A stretch of 64,000 nt of DNA from Gallionella sp. (GCA_028710565.1 JAQTTV010000002.1:79795-143794); one strand, 5' to 3'. Positions 1 through 9,954 are shown, counted from the stretch's first letter. Program-made: numbers and translations. The notes: a model not told the origin generated them from the letters alone.

Positions 1-81
1 CATTTATATTGTGATACCACCGTAGGGGTGCTCGGGCAAATGCGACTGGATTATTCAATAGAGTTAGTGGAGTTGGCTTGA
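1..81 (+). CDS. C-terminal 26 codons of an upstream gene (partial)
   Basis: Reading frame 1 is open from the window edge to a TGA at 79-81, ending ...DYSIELVELA. The stop lies immediately before the probable ATG of the next glycosyltransferase, the tight spacing expected inside a polysaccharide operon. Too little is visible to assign a family; membership in the same surface-polysaccharide locus is inferred from position only. Confidence 0.4.
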   Translation, partial: HLYCDTTVGVLGQMRLDYSIELVELA

Positions 82-83
82 AA

Positions 84-1373
84 ATGGTGTCGCCTGAAGA
101 GTATATGCAAAATTTTAAAGTGTTGCAGGTCAATGGCTACCAATCTCCTGGTCGTCGATTCAATGGCTTATCTCTCAAGCCTCATTTAGCCAAATTGGGT
201 ATCTCATCCAAACATTTGGTGTGGGAGCAAGACAGGTTGGAAGAGGATGTCGTTACGCTTTCGAATCCTATGGTGCGTAAAGTGAATCGCTTTACGCGTG
301 GTGTGGAGCGCACGCTTGCACTACAGTCCCAGTTGTACACCAATGGACGACATATCAAGAAATTACCTGAGTTTCAAGCAGCCGATCTGGTTCATTATCA
401 CATCATACATTCAGGTTTTTTGAGCATGCAGTCCTTGCCTGCACTGACTGAGTTAAAGCCCACTGTTTGGACCTTGCATGATCCTTGGGCGATGACGGGG
501 CATTGCATTCATCCTTTTGCTTGTCAGCGTTGGAAGTCTGGTTGTGGAAGCTGTCCTGATCTTAATACTGATTTCAAGATTAATTTTGATACCACCGCAC
601 TCAACTATTGGCTGAAAAGCATTGCCTATCGCAAATCGAAATTTGAGGTGATTGTTGCCTCAAGTTGGATGGAGAATATGGTCAAGCAATCTCCACTGTT
701 TGAAAATGTGCCTATCCATAAAATCCCGTTCGGGCTAGACCTTGAATATTTCAAAGCGCGAGATCAAGCACAAGCAAAAGCACGTCTGGGTATTGATGCG
801 GATCGCTTAGTATTGTGCTTTCGCTCGGTGATGAACGACTTCAAAGGCTTGCAATACGTGATAGAGGCTTTAGAGCAACTACAGGTTGATGTGCCCATTT
901 GTTTGTTAACGCTCAATGATAAAGGGCGAATTGAACAGTTTAAATCGCGGTTCCAAGTGGTTGAATTAGGATGGATCAACGATGATGAGGTCATGCGTGA
1001 TGTGTACGATGCAACGGATATATTTTTGATGCCTTCACTTGCAGACTCATTTGGTTTAATGGCGGTGGAGGCGATGACTTTCGGGAAGCCGACGATATGT
1101 TTCGAAGGGACGGCTCTGCCAGAAGTGCTCTTTGCGCCAGAAGCGGGCATTGCGGTAAAGTCGAGAGACTCTGTTGCGCTACATAACGCAATTCAGCATC
1201 TCATTGCCAATCCAGCAGAGAGACTGCAAAGAGGCATCCGTTCTCGTCAACTAGCCGAGCAGCACTATGATATTCGACAGCAGGCGGAGCGTATTGCTGA
1301 GGTATATCGACAAATGCTTGGGAGCCAAAAGCAAACACAGCCAGCCACTCAACTTAATGACGCAAGCCAATAA
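84..1373 (+). CDS. glycosyltransferase family 4
   Basis: GT-B fold sugar transferase that probably adds one residue to a lipid-linked surface glycan at the inner face of the cytoplasmic membrane. The N-terminal half has the aromatic/cysteine-rich stretch with TLHDPWAMTGHC and a CGSCPDL motif found in WcaC-like GT4 enzymes. The C-terminal half has the nucleotide-sugar site, with PSLADSFGLMAVEAM giving the E-x7-E type motif. A TTG at 78 and an ATG at 105 are alternative starts; ATG 84 follows a GGAG at 69-72. First full gene of a run of five surface-polysaccharide genes. Donor and acceptor cannot be read from the sequence. Confidence 0.85.
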   Translation: MVSPEEYMQNFKVLQVNGYQSPGRRFNGLSLKPHLAKLGISSKHLVWEQDRLEEDVVTLSNPMVRKVNRFTRGVERTLALQSQLYTNGRHIKKLPEFQAADLVHYHIIHSGFLSMQSLPALTELKPTVWTLHDPWAMTGHCIHPFACQRWKSGCGSCPDLNTDFKINFDTTALNYWLKSIAYRKSKFEVIVASSWMENMVKQSPLFENVPIHKIPFGLDLEYFKARDQAQAKARLGIDADRLVLCFRSVMNDFKGLQYVIEALEQLQVDVPICLLTLNDKGRIEQFKSRFQVVELGWINDDEVMRDVYDATDIFLMPSLADSFGLMAVEAMTFGKPTICFEGTALPEVLFAPEAGIAVKSRDSVALHNAIQHLIANPAERLQRGIRSRQLAEQHYDIRQQAERIAEVYRQMLGSQKQTQPATQLNDASQ

Positions 1374-1387
1374 AACATCTTTTCTAA

Positions 1388-2422
1388 ATGTCAAACAAGC
1401 GACTTTTCTGGGCGGATGCGTGTCGAGTATTCGCTATCTTTGGTGTGGTGTTAATACATGCTTGTGGGGCGGTATTTTATAGCTACGGCACAATACCAAT
1501 GAGTCATTGGTTATCAGCAAACTTGCTAGATTCCTTGGTGAGAGTGGTTGTTCCATTGTTTGTGATGCTTTCGGGGAGTTTGTTGCTGAAATCTGTTGAT
1601 CATCCCTCGGTTAACTTGAAAAGCATTGGGCGGCGTATCGGGAGAGTATTGCTACCATTGCTGGTCTGGAGCTTGTTCTATTTGTGGTGGGTGGATCGGA
1701 GTGCGTTGGCTCATCCTGTTGAGAGTATGCAGAAAATCTCGACCCAGCCTGCTATGTATCATTTATGGTTTGTTTATATGATCATAGGATTGTATATTCT
1801 GCAACCCATACTTCAGGTTGTATTTAGGGCGAGTGAACTCAATGCGCATTTCGAATGGTATTTTGTGGCTGTTTGGTTGATTGTAAACAGTGTGACAGTC
1901 TATGTTCCTCTGCCGTTCATTGTGCCGATGCAAATATCAACGCTATTTGGTTATGGTGGGTATTTCATCATAGGCGGATTGCTTAATTTGCCGCGTTGGT
2001 TGAATATCGCAACCTATAAATGGGGCGTGCTTTATCTATCTGGCGTATTAGTAACTTTCTTCGTGACATGGCTCCGAACAAATAGTGCAGGAGTGCCTGA
2101 TGAACTCGCATATTCCTATTTCACCCCTAATGTTTTTTTCGCTGCTGTTGGGGCATTTATGTTATTGCGAAAACTTCGCACACCCAGTGAGGGCTTGGTA
2201 AAGGTCGTTCAGCAGATAAGTGATGCCAGCTTTTTGATATATTTTGTACATGTACTATTGCTTGAATTTTTGCGTTATGGCACCTTAGGGTTGGAAATTT
2301 CGACGACGGACATTCATCCTGCTATTTCGATTCCATTATTGGCAATAACCACTTTTGTACTGAGTACGGTCGCATCTCTGCTTGTTCGAGTTATTCCAAG
2401 TGCTAGGCGAGTTTTGGGTTAG
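1388..2422 (+). CDS. membrane acyltransferase (acyltransferase family 3, OafA/WecH-like)
   Basis: A 344-residue polytopic inner-membrane protein that probably O-acetylates a glycan of the neighbouring locus. It opens with ADACRVFAIFGVVLIHACG, the typical family-3 start in which an Arg and a His sit at the ends of the first membrane helix, and continues through about ten hydrophobic segments (for example LVRVVVPLFVMLSGSLLL, YHLWFVYMIIGLYIL). A late FLIYFVHVLLLE helix is also family-typical. It begins 15 bases after the preceding glycosyltransferase stop. The exact acceptor is unknown. Confidence 0.85.
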   Translation: MSNKRLFWADACRVFAIFGVVLIHACGAVFYSYGTIPMSHWLSANLLDSLVRVVVPLFVMLSGSLLLKSVDHPSVNLKSIGRRIGRVLLPLLVWSLFYLWWVDRSALAHPVESMQKISTQPAMYHLWFVYMIIGLYILQPILQVVFRASELNAHFEWYFVAVWLIVNSVTVYVPLPFIVPMQISTLFGYGGYFIIGGLLNLPRWLNIATYKWGVLYLSGVLVTFFVTWLRTNSAGVPDELAYSYFTPNVFFAAVGAFMLLRKLRTPSEGLVKVVQQISDASFLIYFVHVLLLEFLRYGTLGLEISTTDIHPAISIPLLAITTFVLSTVASLLVRVIPSARRVLG

Positions 2423-2581
2423 GATTTTAGCATCTAGTCAGGTGTTCTATTATTTGTCAGACTGTCGGTTTGATATGGTTTTGTACTGATAAAATTTACA
2501 GTTAGCCCGCAGGGATTATAGAGTTAGGTAATTTGAGGCAATGCCAAGCTGTAGCGCGTGTATTCAACCAATCTGGATTCA

Positions 2582-3826
2582 ATGATGAGCAAATCAATAA
2601 TTATGCCGAGCAAAGGGCGCATTTTGCTATTTAGCTACGCCTTTCCTCCTATGCATGTGCAAATGACCGCCGCTGTCTACAAGCCCATGGCTGCTATTGC
2701 TCGCTCTGGTTTTGATGTTGATGTTGTTTGCGCTGATTCATTTTGTAAAGAGTTGCCGTTAGATCACAGTCTATTGCCATTTGCTGAGCAGACTTTTGGA
2801 CAAATTACGAGGCTAAATCCAAAAGACACACTCATCGGGCGTTTCCGCACCGCTTCTCGGATTTTTTCACGTATTCCTGATTTAATGACCGTACTTCATG
2901 AATCTGCTTACGAGACTTTGATGGATATGGATCTCAGTAAGTATGATGCGATCATGACTTGGTCGCCTTTTCATTCCATCAATTCGGTGATGGTGCGAGT
3001 TAAGCGAGCGCGTCCTAACTTACGCTGGATTGCGCAGTTTAGTGACCCTTGGGTCGGCAACCCATTGGAAGTCAATCGTCTTACTAAGCTATGGAATGAG
3101 CGAAATGAGCCACGCATGCTTCAGTCTGCAGATTTTGTCGTGCACAGCTCGCGTTATTCCCTTGATTTGATGATGAGCAATCATCCTCAAGTGTCAAGAA
3201 GTAAAACAGACGTGATACCTCATGCATACGATGAGGCTTTATTTCCATCTCGTGCCAAAGCTCGTAACGAAAAAATACTATTACGCTATGTGGGTGTGCT
3301 CTATGGTCGCCGCTCACCCGAACCCTTGTTTCAAGCTCTTGCCGCATTATTCGAGCGTCGCCCAGACCTGCAAGGTAAGCTCTGTGTTGAGCTTATAGGT
3401 TCTGTGCCACCTGATATGCTCCTAACCCCAGCAGCACTAAGTTTGCCTGACGGTACGATACGTTCAGTCGGTAGTGTGTCGTTTGTTGAGTCAATTGAAA
3501 AAATGTACGACGCGGATATCTTGATATTGATAGAAGCCAATATCCGTCAGAATCTATTTTTGCCCAGCAAATTGTCGGATTATATGGGTGCTCGCACTCC
3601 AATTGTGGGTCTGGTGCCACCTGGTGGGTCGGAGGATGCACTTAAACAGCTTGGTTGTTGGTATGCGGCACCTAACGATATCGCAGGTATTTCTAGAGCA
3701 CTGGAAGGTGCGGTGGTTCATGTCATGAATCGTTCAGGTGAACGCTGGTGCGATGAGGGGTATCGTGACACATTTAGTGGTGCACACGTCGCTCAACGCT
3801 TTACAGATATTATCTCGCGCTTGTAG
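2582..3826 (+). CDS. glycosyltransferase (GT4-like)
   Basis: GT-B glycosyltransferase of about 414 residues. The N-terminus has the sheet-loop LLFSYAFPPMHVQ, where other members have a glycine-rich acceptor loop. WIAQFSDPWVGNP at mid-length and PSKLSDYMGARTPIVGLVPPGG near the C-terminus are family hallmarks (donor-site loop). The start is uncertain: the frame opens at GTG 2558 and ATGs lie at 2582, 2585 and 2603 without an obvious ribosome site; I chose 2582. About 135 bases separate it from the acyltransferase. It is followed by an overlapping glycosyltransferase gene, so the two are probably co-translated. Confidence 0.8.
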   Translation: MMSKSIIMPSKGRILLFSYAFPPMHVQMTAAVYKPMAAIARSGFDVDVVCADSFCKELPLDHSLLPFAEQTFGQITRLNPKDTLIGRFRTASRIFSRIPDLMTVLHESAYETLMDMDLSKYDAIMTWSPFHSINSVMVRVKRARPNLRWIAQFSDPWVGNPLEVNRLTKLWNERNEPRMLQSADFVVHSSRYSLDLMMSNHPQVSRSKTDVIPHAYDEALFPSRAKARNEKILLRYVGVLYGRRSPEPLFQALAALFERRPDLQGKLCVELIGSVPPDMLLTPAALSLPDGTIRSVGSVSFVESIEKMYDADILILIEANIRQNLFLPSKLSDYMGARTPIVGLVPPGGSEDALKQLGCWYAAPNDIAGISRALEGAVVHVMNRSGERWCDEGYRDTFSGAHVAQRFTDIISRL

Positions 3827-3834
3827 TGTATGGT

Positions 3835-4872
3835 ATGCCTAAAAAATTAACCATTTATGCTCCAAATGTACACACGGGGGGCGGCTTGGTCTTATTGGTT
3901 GAGTTGCTAGCCAATCTTCCGCCCACTGATTCTATAAGACTATTTCTGGATGCACGTTTGCAAAATAACATTAAGCTCCCCCAAAATGCCTCGATAACAT
4001 GGTCTTACCCGCGAATCTCATCAAGGTTAATGACAGAGTTTTTGCTGTGGGAAAATAATAAACAAGAAGATACCACGGTACTTTGTTTTCACGGTTTGCC
4101 ACCGCTATTCCCTTTGCAACGTAAGGCGGTTGTTTTTGTCCAAAATCGGCTGCTGATAGGGCGGGAGAGTCTAACGGAATATCCATTACGTATAAGGTTG
4201 AGAATCGGTATAGAAAGATTATTGTCACGTAAATTGCAGAGCCATTGCAGTCACTACATTGTACAAACCCCTACGATGGAAACTTTGTTGAAAAAATGGT
4301 TGCGAAAGCCAATTCCTGTTTCGACCATCGCCTTTTCCCCCAGCACTTTTGCATTGATACCTCTGCAATCAGTAGTCGTGAGAGAATATTTTGATTTCTT
4401 GTATGTGGCCAGCGGTGAAGCGCATAAGAACCATCTTAATCTGCTTGAGGCTTGGCGACAGCTTGCCGAAGCAGATTTTTTACCTTCATTGGTCTTGACG
4501 ATCGACCCTCATATCCATCCATCACTGGCTATTGAAATTGCACGATATCGAGAAGCATATGGACTGAAGCTCGTCAACAAGGGGAGCGTTGATTACAACG
4601 ATATGCGGGCACTTTATCAAGCTTCATCGGCACTGATTTATCCGTCTAGAACTGAATCCTTCGGCTTGCCACTCATTGAAGCAAGTTGCCTAGGGCTGCC
4701 CGTGTTGGCACCTGAACTAGATTATGTGCGAGATGTGGTTCAACCTGTTGAAACATTTGACCCCAACTCCCCCGTTTCAATAGCGCGTGCCGTTAAACGT
4801 TTTCTTAACTATCCTGAACCCGCCTTTCGCATCCGTACTACACAGGATTTCATCGCAGAGGTGTTGAAATGA
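3835..4872 (+). CDS. glycosyltransferase (GT4)
   Basis: A GT4 enzyme of about 345 residues starting MPKKLTIYAPNVHTGGG, with the GGG acceptor-loop seen in this family. SGEAHKNHLNLLEAW and SSALIYPSRTESFGLPLIEA are the conserved donor-binding segments, the latter with the E-S-F-G-L-P-L-I-E signature. An in-frame GTG at 3826 overlaps the previous stop, but the ATG at 3835 is the more natural start. Its stop overlaps the next gene's ATG at 4869 (ATGA), which supports a single polycistronic message. Confidence 0.82.
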   Translation: MPKKLTIYAPNVHTGGGLVLLVELLANLPPTDSIRLFLDARLQNNIKLPQNASITWSYPRISSRLMTEFLLWENNKQEDTTVLCFHGLPPLFPLQRKAVVFVQNRLLIGRESLTEYPLRIRLRIGIERLLSRKLQSHCSHYIVQTPTMETLLKKWLRKPIPVSTIAFSPSTFALIPLQSVVVREYFDFLYVASGEAHKNHLNLLEAWRQLAEADFLPSLVLTIDPHIHPSLAIEIARYREAYGLKLVNKGSVDYNDMRALYQASSALIYPSRTESFGLPLIEASCLGLPVLAPELDYVRDVVQPVETFDPNSPVSIARAVKRFLNYPEPAFRIRTTQDFIAEVLK

Positions 4873-6107
4873 AAGTGCTGATTTGGACTCAGTATTTCTG
4901 GCCTGAAAATTTCCATATCAATGCCATGGCGCGCAATTTGCACATGCAAGGGATTGAGGTGACGGTCTTAACAGGCAAGCCAAATTACCCAGATGGCAAG
5001 ATTTTTCCTGGATACAAAAGCATGGGGATACAGTTTGAAGAATATGCTGGTTTTGAGGTTGTCCGTATTCCATTAAGGCAGCGCAATAAGAACTCAGGCA
5101 TAGGGTTGGCACTTAATTATCTTTCGTTTATCGCCTCGGGCTATTTGTTCGCGCCCTATGCATTAAAAGGGAAAAAATTTGATGTCATTTTTGTTTATGC
5201 GCCATCTCCCTTACTTCAAACACTCCCTGCAATTTATGTGGCATGGCTGAAACGTGCACCGCTGGTACTTTGGGTGCAGGATATTTGGCCTGATGCGTTG
5301 GCTGCAACGGGGCATATCAAAAATAGACACATATTAAACATGGTGGGACTCACTGTTCGTTATATCTACCGTTTCTCGGATTCTATCCTGATCCAGTCAG
5401 AAGGATTTCGTTCTTCTGTTGAAAAATGGACGAACCAAAAAAATAAAATTCGCTTCTATCCAAATTCTGCTGAAGATACCCGACATGACACCCCTGTATT
5501 GAAAGAAGCGATATGTTTAGCGAATGATATTGCGTCAAACTTTTCTGTGGTTTTCGCAGGCAATATTGGCATAGCGCAATCTTGCGAGACTATTATCGAA
5601 GCCGCAAAGTTGTTGAGAGAATTCAAATCTATCAAATTCTATTTGGTGGGTACTGGTAGCATGGCTAATTCGATTGAGAAAGAAATTTTAAGTCACGAGT
5701 TAGACAATATTGTGATGACAGGACAGATACCGCATGAGGCAATTGCCACAATCTATACAGCCGCATCAGCTTTGCTTTTGACATTACGGGCTGATTCGGC
5801 ACTCTCTTCAACTATCCCTAGTAAACTTCAAGGCTATTTGGCAGCAGGCAAACCAGTGATCGCATGTTGTAACGGTGAGGCTGCAAGTGTTGTGATGAAA
5901 GCAAATGCTGGCATTTCCTGCCCCGCAGGTAACGGTGTCGCTTTAGCTAAAGCTATATCGGCACTTTATGAGCTATCACCTGAAGAACGTACATGCCTTG
6001 GCAATAATGCCTATAACTATTATGAGCAGCATTATGTTTTACAACATCGGGTAGCTGAACTGATATCTCATTTCAAAGACATCGTGGTAAATAAACTATC
6101 CGAATAA
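4869..6107 (+). CDS. glycosyltransferase, WbuB/WbnH-like (GT4)
   Basis: A 412-residue GT-B enzyme. The opening MKVLIWTQYFWPENFHINAMA and the VLTGKPNYPDG stretch are typical of the WbuB-type GT4 subfamily that transfers an N-acetyl amino sugar during O-antigen assembly. LVLWVQDIWPDALAATG and PSKLQGYLAAGKPVIA are the central and donor-site blocks. Translation is coupled by ATGA to the preceding gene. Its last 40 bases overlap the convergent xth gene. Specificity (for example L-FucNAc) is only suggested by the subfamily. Confidence 0.82.
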   Translation: MKVLIWTQYFWPENFHINAMARNLHMQGIEVTVLTGKPNYPDGKIFPGYKSMGIQFEEYAGFEVVRIPLRQRNKNSGIGLALNYLSFIASGYLFAPYALKGKKFDVIFVYAPSPLLQTLPAIYVAWLKRAPLVLWVQDIWPDALAATGHIKNRHILNMVGLTVRYIYRFSDSILIQSEGFRSSVEKWTNQKNKIRFYPNSAEDTRHDTPVLKEAICLANDIASNFSVVFAGNIGIAQSCETIIEAAKLLREFKSIKFYLVGTGSMANSIEKEILSHELDNIVMTGQIPHEAIATIYTAASALLLTLRADSALSSTIPSKLQGYLAAGKPVIACCNGEAASVVMKANAGISCPAGNGVALAKAISALYELSPEERTCLGNNAYNYYEQHYVLQHRVAELISHFKDIVVNKLSE

Positions 6108-6862
6108 ACCACCATCAACGGCGCGTGATCGGAGAAGCGTTGCGTTTTGTACACTTGTGCACTTTGTGCGCGCTGTGCCAAGCGCGGGGTGGCAATTTGA
6201 TAGTCAATTCGCCAACCCACGTCATTGGCATACGCCTGACCGCGATTTGACCACCACGTATAGCTGACCTGCGTGGGATAAAGCTGGCGATACACATCCA
6301 CAAAGCCCACTTCGTCAAACAGCTCGGTCAACCAAGCGCGCTCTTCAGGCAAAAACCCTGAATTCTTTTTATTGCCCCGCCAGTTTTTCAGGTCGAGTTC
6401 TTGGTGTGCGATATTCCAATCCCCGCAAATCACGACTTCGCGTCCGCTCGCGCGTAATTCCTGTAAATGCGGCATAAACGCTGCCATAAACTTAAATTTC
6501 ACTGCTTGACGCTCTTCCCCACTCGACCCCGATGGTAAGTACAACGAAACCACGCTGTAATCGGCAAAATCCAGACGCAAATAGCGTCCTTCCGCGTCGA
6601 ACTCTGGAATGCCTAAGCCGACCACGACATTAAGTGGCTGTTCACGGCAATAAATCCCCACCCCGCTATAGCCCCTTTTGTCTGCATAATGAAAATAGCC
6701 GTGATAACCATCAGGCTGTAACATTTCTGGGGTCATGTCGGCGGCTTGCGCTTTTAATTCCTGCAAGCAAATCACATCGGCATTTTGTTGTGCCATCCAA
6801 GGAAAAAAGCCTTTGGTGGTGGCGGAGCGAATACCATTGAGGTTAGCTGAAATAATTTGCAT
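6068..6862 (-). CDS. xth: exodeoxyribonuclease III (Xth/ExoA-type AP endonuclease)
   Basis: Mg-dependent repair nuclease of the exonuclease-endonuclease-phosphatase fold; cleaves at abasic sites and removes 3' nucleotides. It has LNGIRSA at the N-terminus (Asn ligand), VICLQELKA (Glu ligand), GDWNIAH (Asp/Asn catalytic pair) and FSDHAPL near the end (catalytic Asp-His). At 264 residues it is slightly longer than the usual 255-260: after SDHAPLMVVYSD a short extra tail (SLFTTMSLK) is encoded inside the 3' end of the convergent glycosyltransferase gene. Confidence 0.95.
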   Translation of the reverse strand: MQIISANLNGIRSATTKGFFPWMAQQNADVICLQELKAQAADMTPEMLQPDGYHGYFHYADKRGYSGVGIYCREQPLNVVVGLGIPEFDAEGRYLRLDFADYSVVSLYLPSGSSGEERQAVKFKFMAAFMPHLQELRASGREVVICGDWNIAHQELDLKNWRGNKKNSGFLPEERAWLTELFDEVGFVDVYRQLYPTQVSYTWWSNRGQAYANDVGWRIDYQIATPRLAQRAQSAQVYKTQRFSDHAPLMVVYSDSLFTTMSLK

Positions 6863-6914
6863 ATTGAATAAGTTATGGGATAAATTAGGTAAAAATTTAA
6901 GTGCAAATGGCGCA

Positions 6915-8237
6915 TCAAATCGCCTTCACAAACACCTTGGATTTCCGTTGAAAGTTATACAACGATTGCTTCTGTGCGGGCAAGGTGGAAACATCGCTGG
7001 CGACGAAGCCGCGTTCCAAGAACCAATGCGCGGTACGCGTGGTGAGGACGAATAGTTTTTTGAATCCTTGTTTCTGAGCCACGCTGGTGATGTGTTTCAG
7101 GATTTGTTCGCCATAGCCGTGAGTGCGATATTGCGCATCGACGGCGAGGCAGGCGAGTTCAGCAGCCGCTTCGTCGGGGAAAGGATAAAGCGCGGCGCAA
7201 CCAATCACGCGATGGTCGTGCTCCAATAGGATAAAGCGATCAATCTCGCGTTCCAGCAATTCGCGGCTACGACGCACCAAAATACCTTGTTCTTCCAACG
7301 GACGCAGCAGTTGCAAAATCCCGCCCACGTCTTCAATCGTCGCATCGCGCAGGATGTTCAAAGTGGATTCCACCACCATGCTGCCGATCCCCTCATCGCT
7401 GAAAAGCTCTTGCAATACCGAGCCATCGGTATGACGACTAATCAAATGCGTGCGCGCCACGCCTGCCTCACATGCTCGCATGGCGCAAGGCAAAAACCAG
7501 CTCACGTCGTCAGGCAAAGGATAATTTGCGTCGAGTACGGCTTGGCATTGGGCGACAGTCAGCTCTTGCAATAACTCGCCTTGTGCATTTTGCACACCGT
7601 CGGTGTCCATCAGAAACATCAATTTGTCGGCATCCAAAGCAATGGCGGTGGTGGTCGCCACATCTTCCAACGTCAAATTGAACGCCTCACCCGTGGGCGA
7701 ATACCCCACAGGTGACAGCAGCACAACTTCGTTGTACGCCAAACGTTGATGAATCGCATCGACATCCACTTTGCGCACGCAGCCCGTGTGCATCAAATCC
7801 ACGCCGTTAATTACGCCAAAAGGTTGGGCGGTGATGAAGTTCCCCCCCGCCACGCGAATATCAGCATTCGCCATCGGCGAGTTCGCCAAGCCCATGGACA
7901 ACAATGCCTCAATCTCCAATCTCACCCGCCCCACAGCTTCTTTGACGCAACGCATGGAGTCGCTGTCGGTTAAACGGATGCCATTGTGATAGGAGTCATC
8001 CAACTGGTTGCGCGCCAAATGTTGCTCAATTTGTGGACGTGCGCCGTGTACCAAAACCAAGCGCACACCCAAGCTAGCCAGCAAATTGAAATCGTGGGTG
8101 AGTTCCACAAACTTGCCATCCGCCACCACCTCGCCACCAAACGCAATCACAAACGTGCGCCCGCGAAAGGCGTTGATATACGGCGCGACCGAGCGAAACC
8201 AAGCAACAAATTGATCGGGGGAATGAGTAGAAGGCAT
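6915..8237 (-). CDS. argA: amino-acid N-acetyltransferase (N-acetylglutamate synthase)
   Basis: First committed enzyme of arginine biosynthesis: acetyl-CoA plus glutamate to N-acetylglutamate. At 440 residues it has the classical two-domain form. An amino-acid-kinase-like domain comes first (FVIAFGGEVV, LVLVHGARPQI, GINGVDLMHTG-like segments), lacking kinase function and used for arginine feedback. A C-terminal GNAT domain follows, with CLAVDAQYRTHGYGEQILKHI as the acetyl-CoA loop. Single-gene unit, divergent from the M48 protease gene. No ARG-box was identified. Confidence 0.95.
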   Translation of the reverse strand: MPSTHSPDQFVAWFRSVAPYINAFRGRTFVIAFGGEVVADGKFVELTHDFNLLASLGVRLVLVHGARPQIEQHLARNQLDDSYHNGIRLTDSDSMRCVKEAVGRVRLEIEALLSMGLANSPMANADIRVAGGNFITAQPFGVINGVDLMHTGCVRKVDVDAIHQRLAYNEVVLLSPVGYSPTGEAFNLTLEDVATTTAIALDADKLMFLMDTDGVQNAQGELLQELTVAQCQAVLDANYPLPDDVSWFLPCAMRACEAGVARTHLISRHTDGSVLQELFSDEGIGSMVVESTLNILRDATIEDVGGILQLLRPLEEQGILVRRSRELLEREIDRFILLEHDHRVIGCAALYPFPDEAAAELACLAVDAQYRTHGYGEQILKHITSVAQKQGFKKLFVLTTRTAHWFLERGFVASDVSTLPAQKQSLYNFQRKSKVFVKAI

Positions 8238-8460
8238 GTAGGTATCCGTGTTAATTTAGACTGCGCGCAGCGAGCGTTAAGCTTTTGTGTTTGTAATTCT
8301 AAAGTATTTTGAAGTCAAAATTATTTTATTCGCCCCTTACTTCTGCTGAAAGGTGATGGATAAATAGCATGTGTTTAATGATGTGTTTGCTGGGTACAAC
8401 CTTGAAATTCAACTTTTACAAACGAAGTTGAGTGGTGTGATTTCCAGCAACAAGCTGCCA

Positions 8461-8485
8461 TTGGCAAAGTCGCAGCATATATAAT
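8461..8485 (+). promoter_or_regulatory. possible promoter of the M48 protease gene
   Basis: The 295-base divergent intergenic region (8238-8532) contains a perfect TATAAT at 8480-8485, about 48 bases before the protease ATG. A TTGGCA at 8461-8466 resembles a -35 box but is spaced only 13 bases, so only the -10 is persuasive. Nothing else recognisable lies in this gap. Confidence 0.35.
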
Positions 8486-8532
8486 GCGTCCCTCGTTTTG
8501 CATCGCGCAGACTACTCTCTAGCCTCATCAAC

Positions 8533-9954
8533 ATGAAAAAACTGCTCCTGCTGTTGTTGTTAAGTTTCGCGCCTAGCGTGATGAGTGATGGAATGCCTGA
8601 CTTGGGCGATGTGTCACAAGAGGCATTGAGTCCGCTACAAGAACGGCAAATTGGGCAACAAAGTATGTTGCAGATTCGTGCCAGCAAGCAATTCTTTGAT
8701 GATGCGGAAGTCAATGATTATCTGAATAAAATCGGTTCTAGATTGGTGGAAAAAAGCACCGAACCATCGCAATCATTTGAGTTTTTCTGCATCAATGATC
8801 CCAGTATTAACGCGTTTGCCATCCCTGGCGGTTTTGTGGGGGTGAATGTCGGGCTGCTGCTGTTGACCGACAGCGAGTCAGAGTTGGCATCGGTTTTAAG
8901 CCACGAAATTTCCCACGTCACCCAGCATCATTACGCCCGTATGCTCAATGGTACGAAAAACGATGGCTTGGCGGTCATGGCGGCAATGGCAGTAGCAATC
9001 CTCGCGGCGCGTAGCAATCCCCAAGCAGCAACCGCAGCCATGGCAACAGCTCAGGCCAGTGCTGCGCAAAAACAACTGGATTTTACCCGCACGCATGAGC
9101 AAGAAGCGGATCGCATCGGGATTGATCTTCTGCAAAAAGCGGGCTTTAGCATACACGCCATGCCCACGTTCTTGACGCGACTACAACATGCCACGCGCTT
9201 GCTGGAAGGCAGCGCGCCCAACTATCTGCGCACCCATCCCATTACCAGCAATCGCGTTGCCGACCTTGAAAATCGGGTGGAAAAGCAACCTTACCAACTC
9301 ATTCCCGATAGCGTCGAATTTCAACTGGTGCGCACCAAGTTGATTGCCTCTCAAAAAACAGCGGCGGATGCGGTGCGCTTCTTTAAAAGCGCGTTAGTCG
9401 GCAAAGAAAAATTTGGCAATCCCGTTGCGCAACGTTATGGCTTGGTGCTGTCTTTGTTGCGCAAACATGATATTGCCCAAGCCACACAAGAGATGGCGAT
9501 TTTGCGCAAGCAACTCAGCAACCATCCCATGATCGAAACCTTGGCGGGGCAAGTGCTGCGTGAAGGACATGACATCACGGCGACATTGGCGTTTTATCAA
9601 ACAGCGGTGCAAGCATTCCCCTATTATCGTGCTTTGATCTATGACTATGCGGACGTGTTGTTGCAAAACGACCAATCGGCGGTGTCGGTGAAGATGGTGG
9701 GGGAGCAAATCACCCGCACGCCAGGGGATGTGAAGTTGTATAACTTGCAAGCGCGTGGATATGCGCAATTAGGCTTGTATTTAGAGCAACACCAAGCGCA
9801 AGCCTACGCGTTTTATGGGCAAGGAAATCTACACGGCGCAATCCAGCAATTGGAATTGGCGCGGCAGGTGGGCGGGAGTTTCCAACAACTTTCAATGATA
9901 GAATCTGACCTCCGTGAACTCCACGAGATGATTGCCGCATCGGCCAAAAAGTAA
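8533..9954 (+). CDS. M48 family metalloprotease with TPRs, BepA-like
   Basis: Periplasmic zinc protease and chaperone-like factor of outer-membrane protein assembly (BepA/YfgC family). The N-terminus is a signal peptide (MKKLLLLLLLSFAPSVMS). The catalytic motif HEISH follows at about residues 123-127, and a downstream EQEADRIG supplies the third zinc-ligand Glu. Residues from about 260 on are a helical TPR-like region, matching the two-part BepA layout and length (about 470-490). Role in beta-barrel quality control is by family. It is followed 31 bases later by cyaY. Confidence 0.88.
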   Translation: MKKLLLLLLLSFAPSVMSDGMPDLGDVSQEALSPLQERQIGQQSMLQIRASKQFFDDAEVNDYLNKIGSRLVEKSTEPSQSFEFFCINDPSINAFAIPGGFVGVNVGLLLLTDSESELASVLSHEISHVTQHHYARMLNGTKNDGLAVMAAMAVAILAARSNPQAATAAMATAQASAAQKQLDFTRTHEQEADRIGIDLLQKAGFSIHAMPTFLTRLQHATRLLEGSAPNYLRTHPITSNRVADLENRVEKQPYQLIPDSVEFQLVRTKLIASQKTAADAVRFFKSALVGKEKFGNPVAQRYGLVLSLLRKHDIAQATQEMAILRKQLSNHPMIETLAGQVLREGHDITATLAFYQTAVQAFPYYRALIYDYADVLLQNDQSAVSVKMVGEQITRTPGDVKLYNLQARGYAQLGLYLEQHQAQAYAFYGQGNLHGAIQQLELARQVGGSFQQLSMIESDLRELHEMIAASAKK

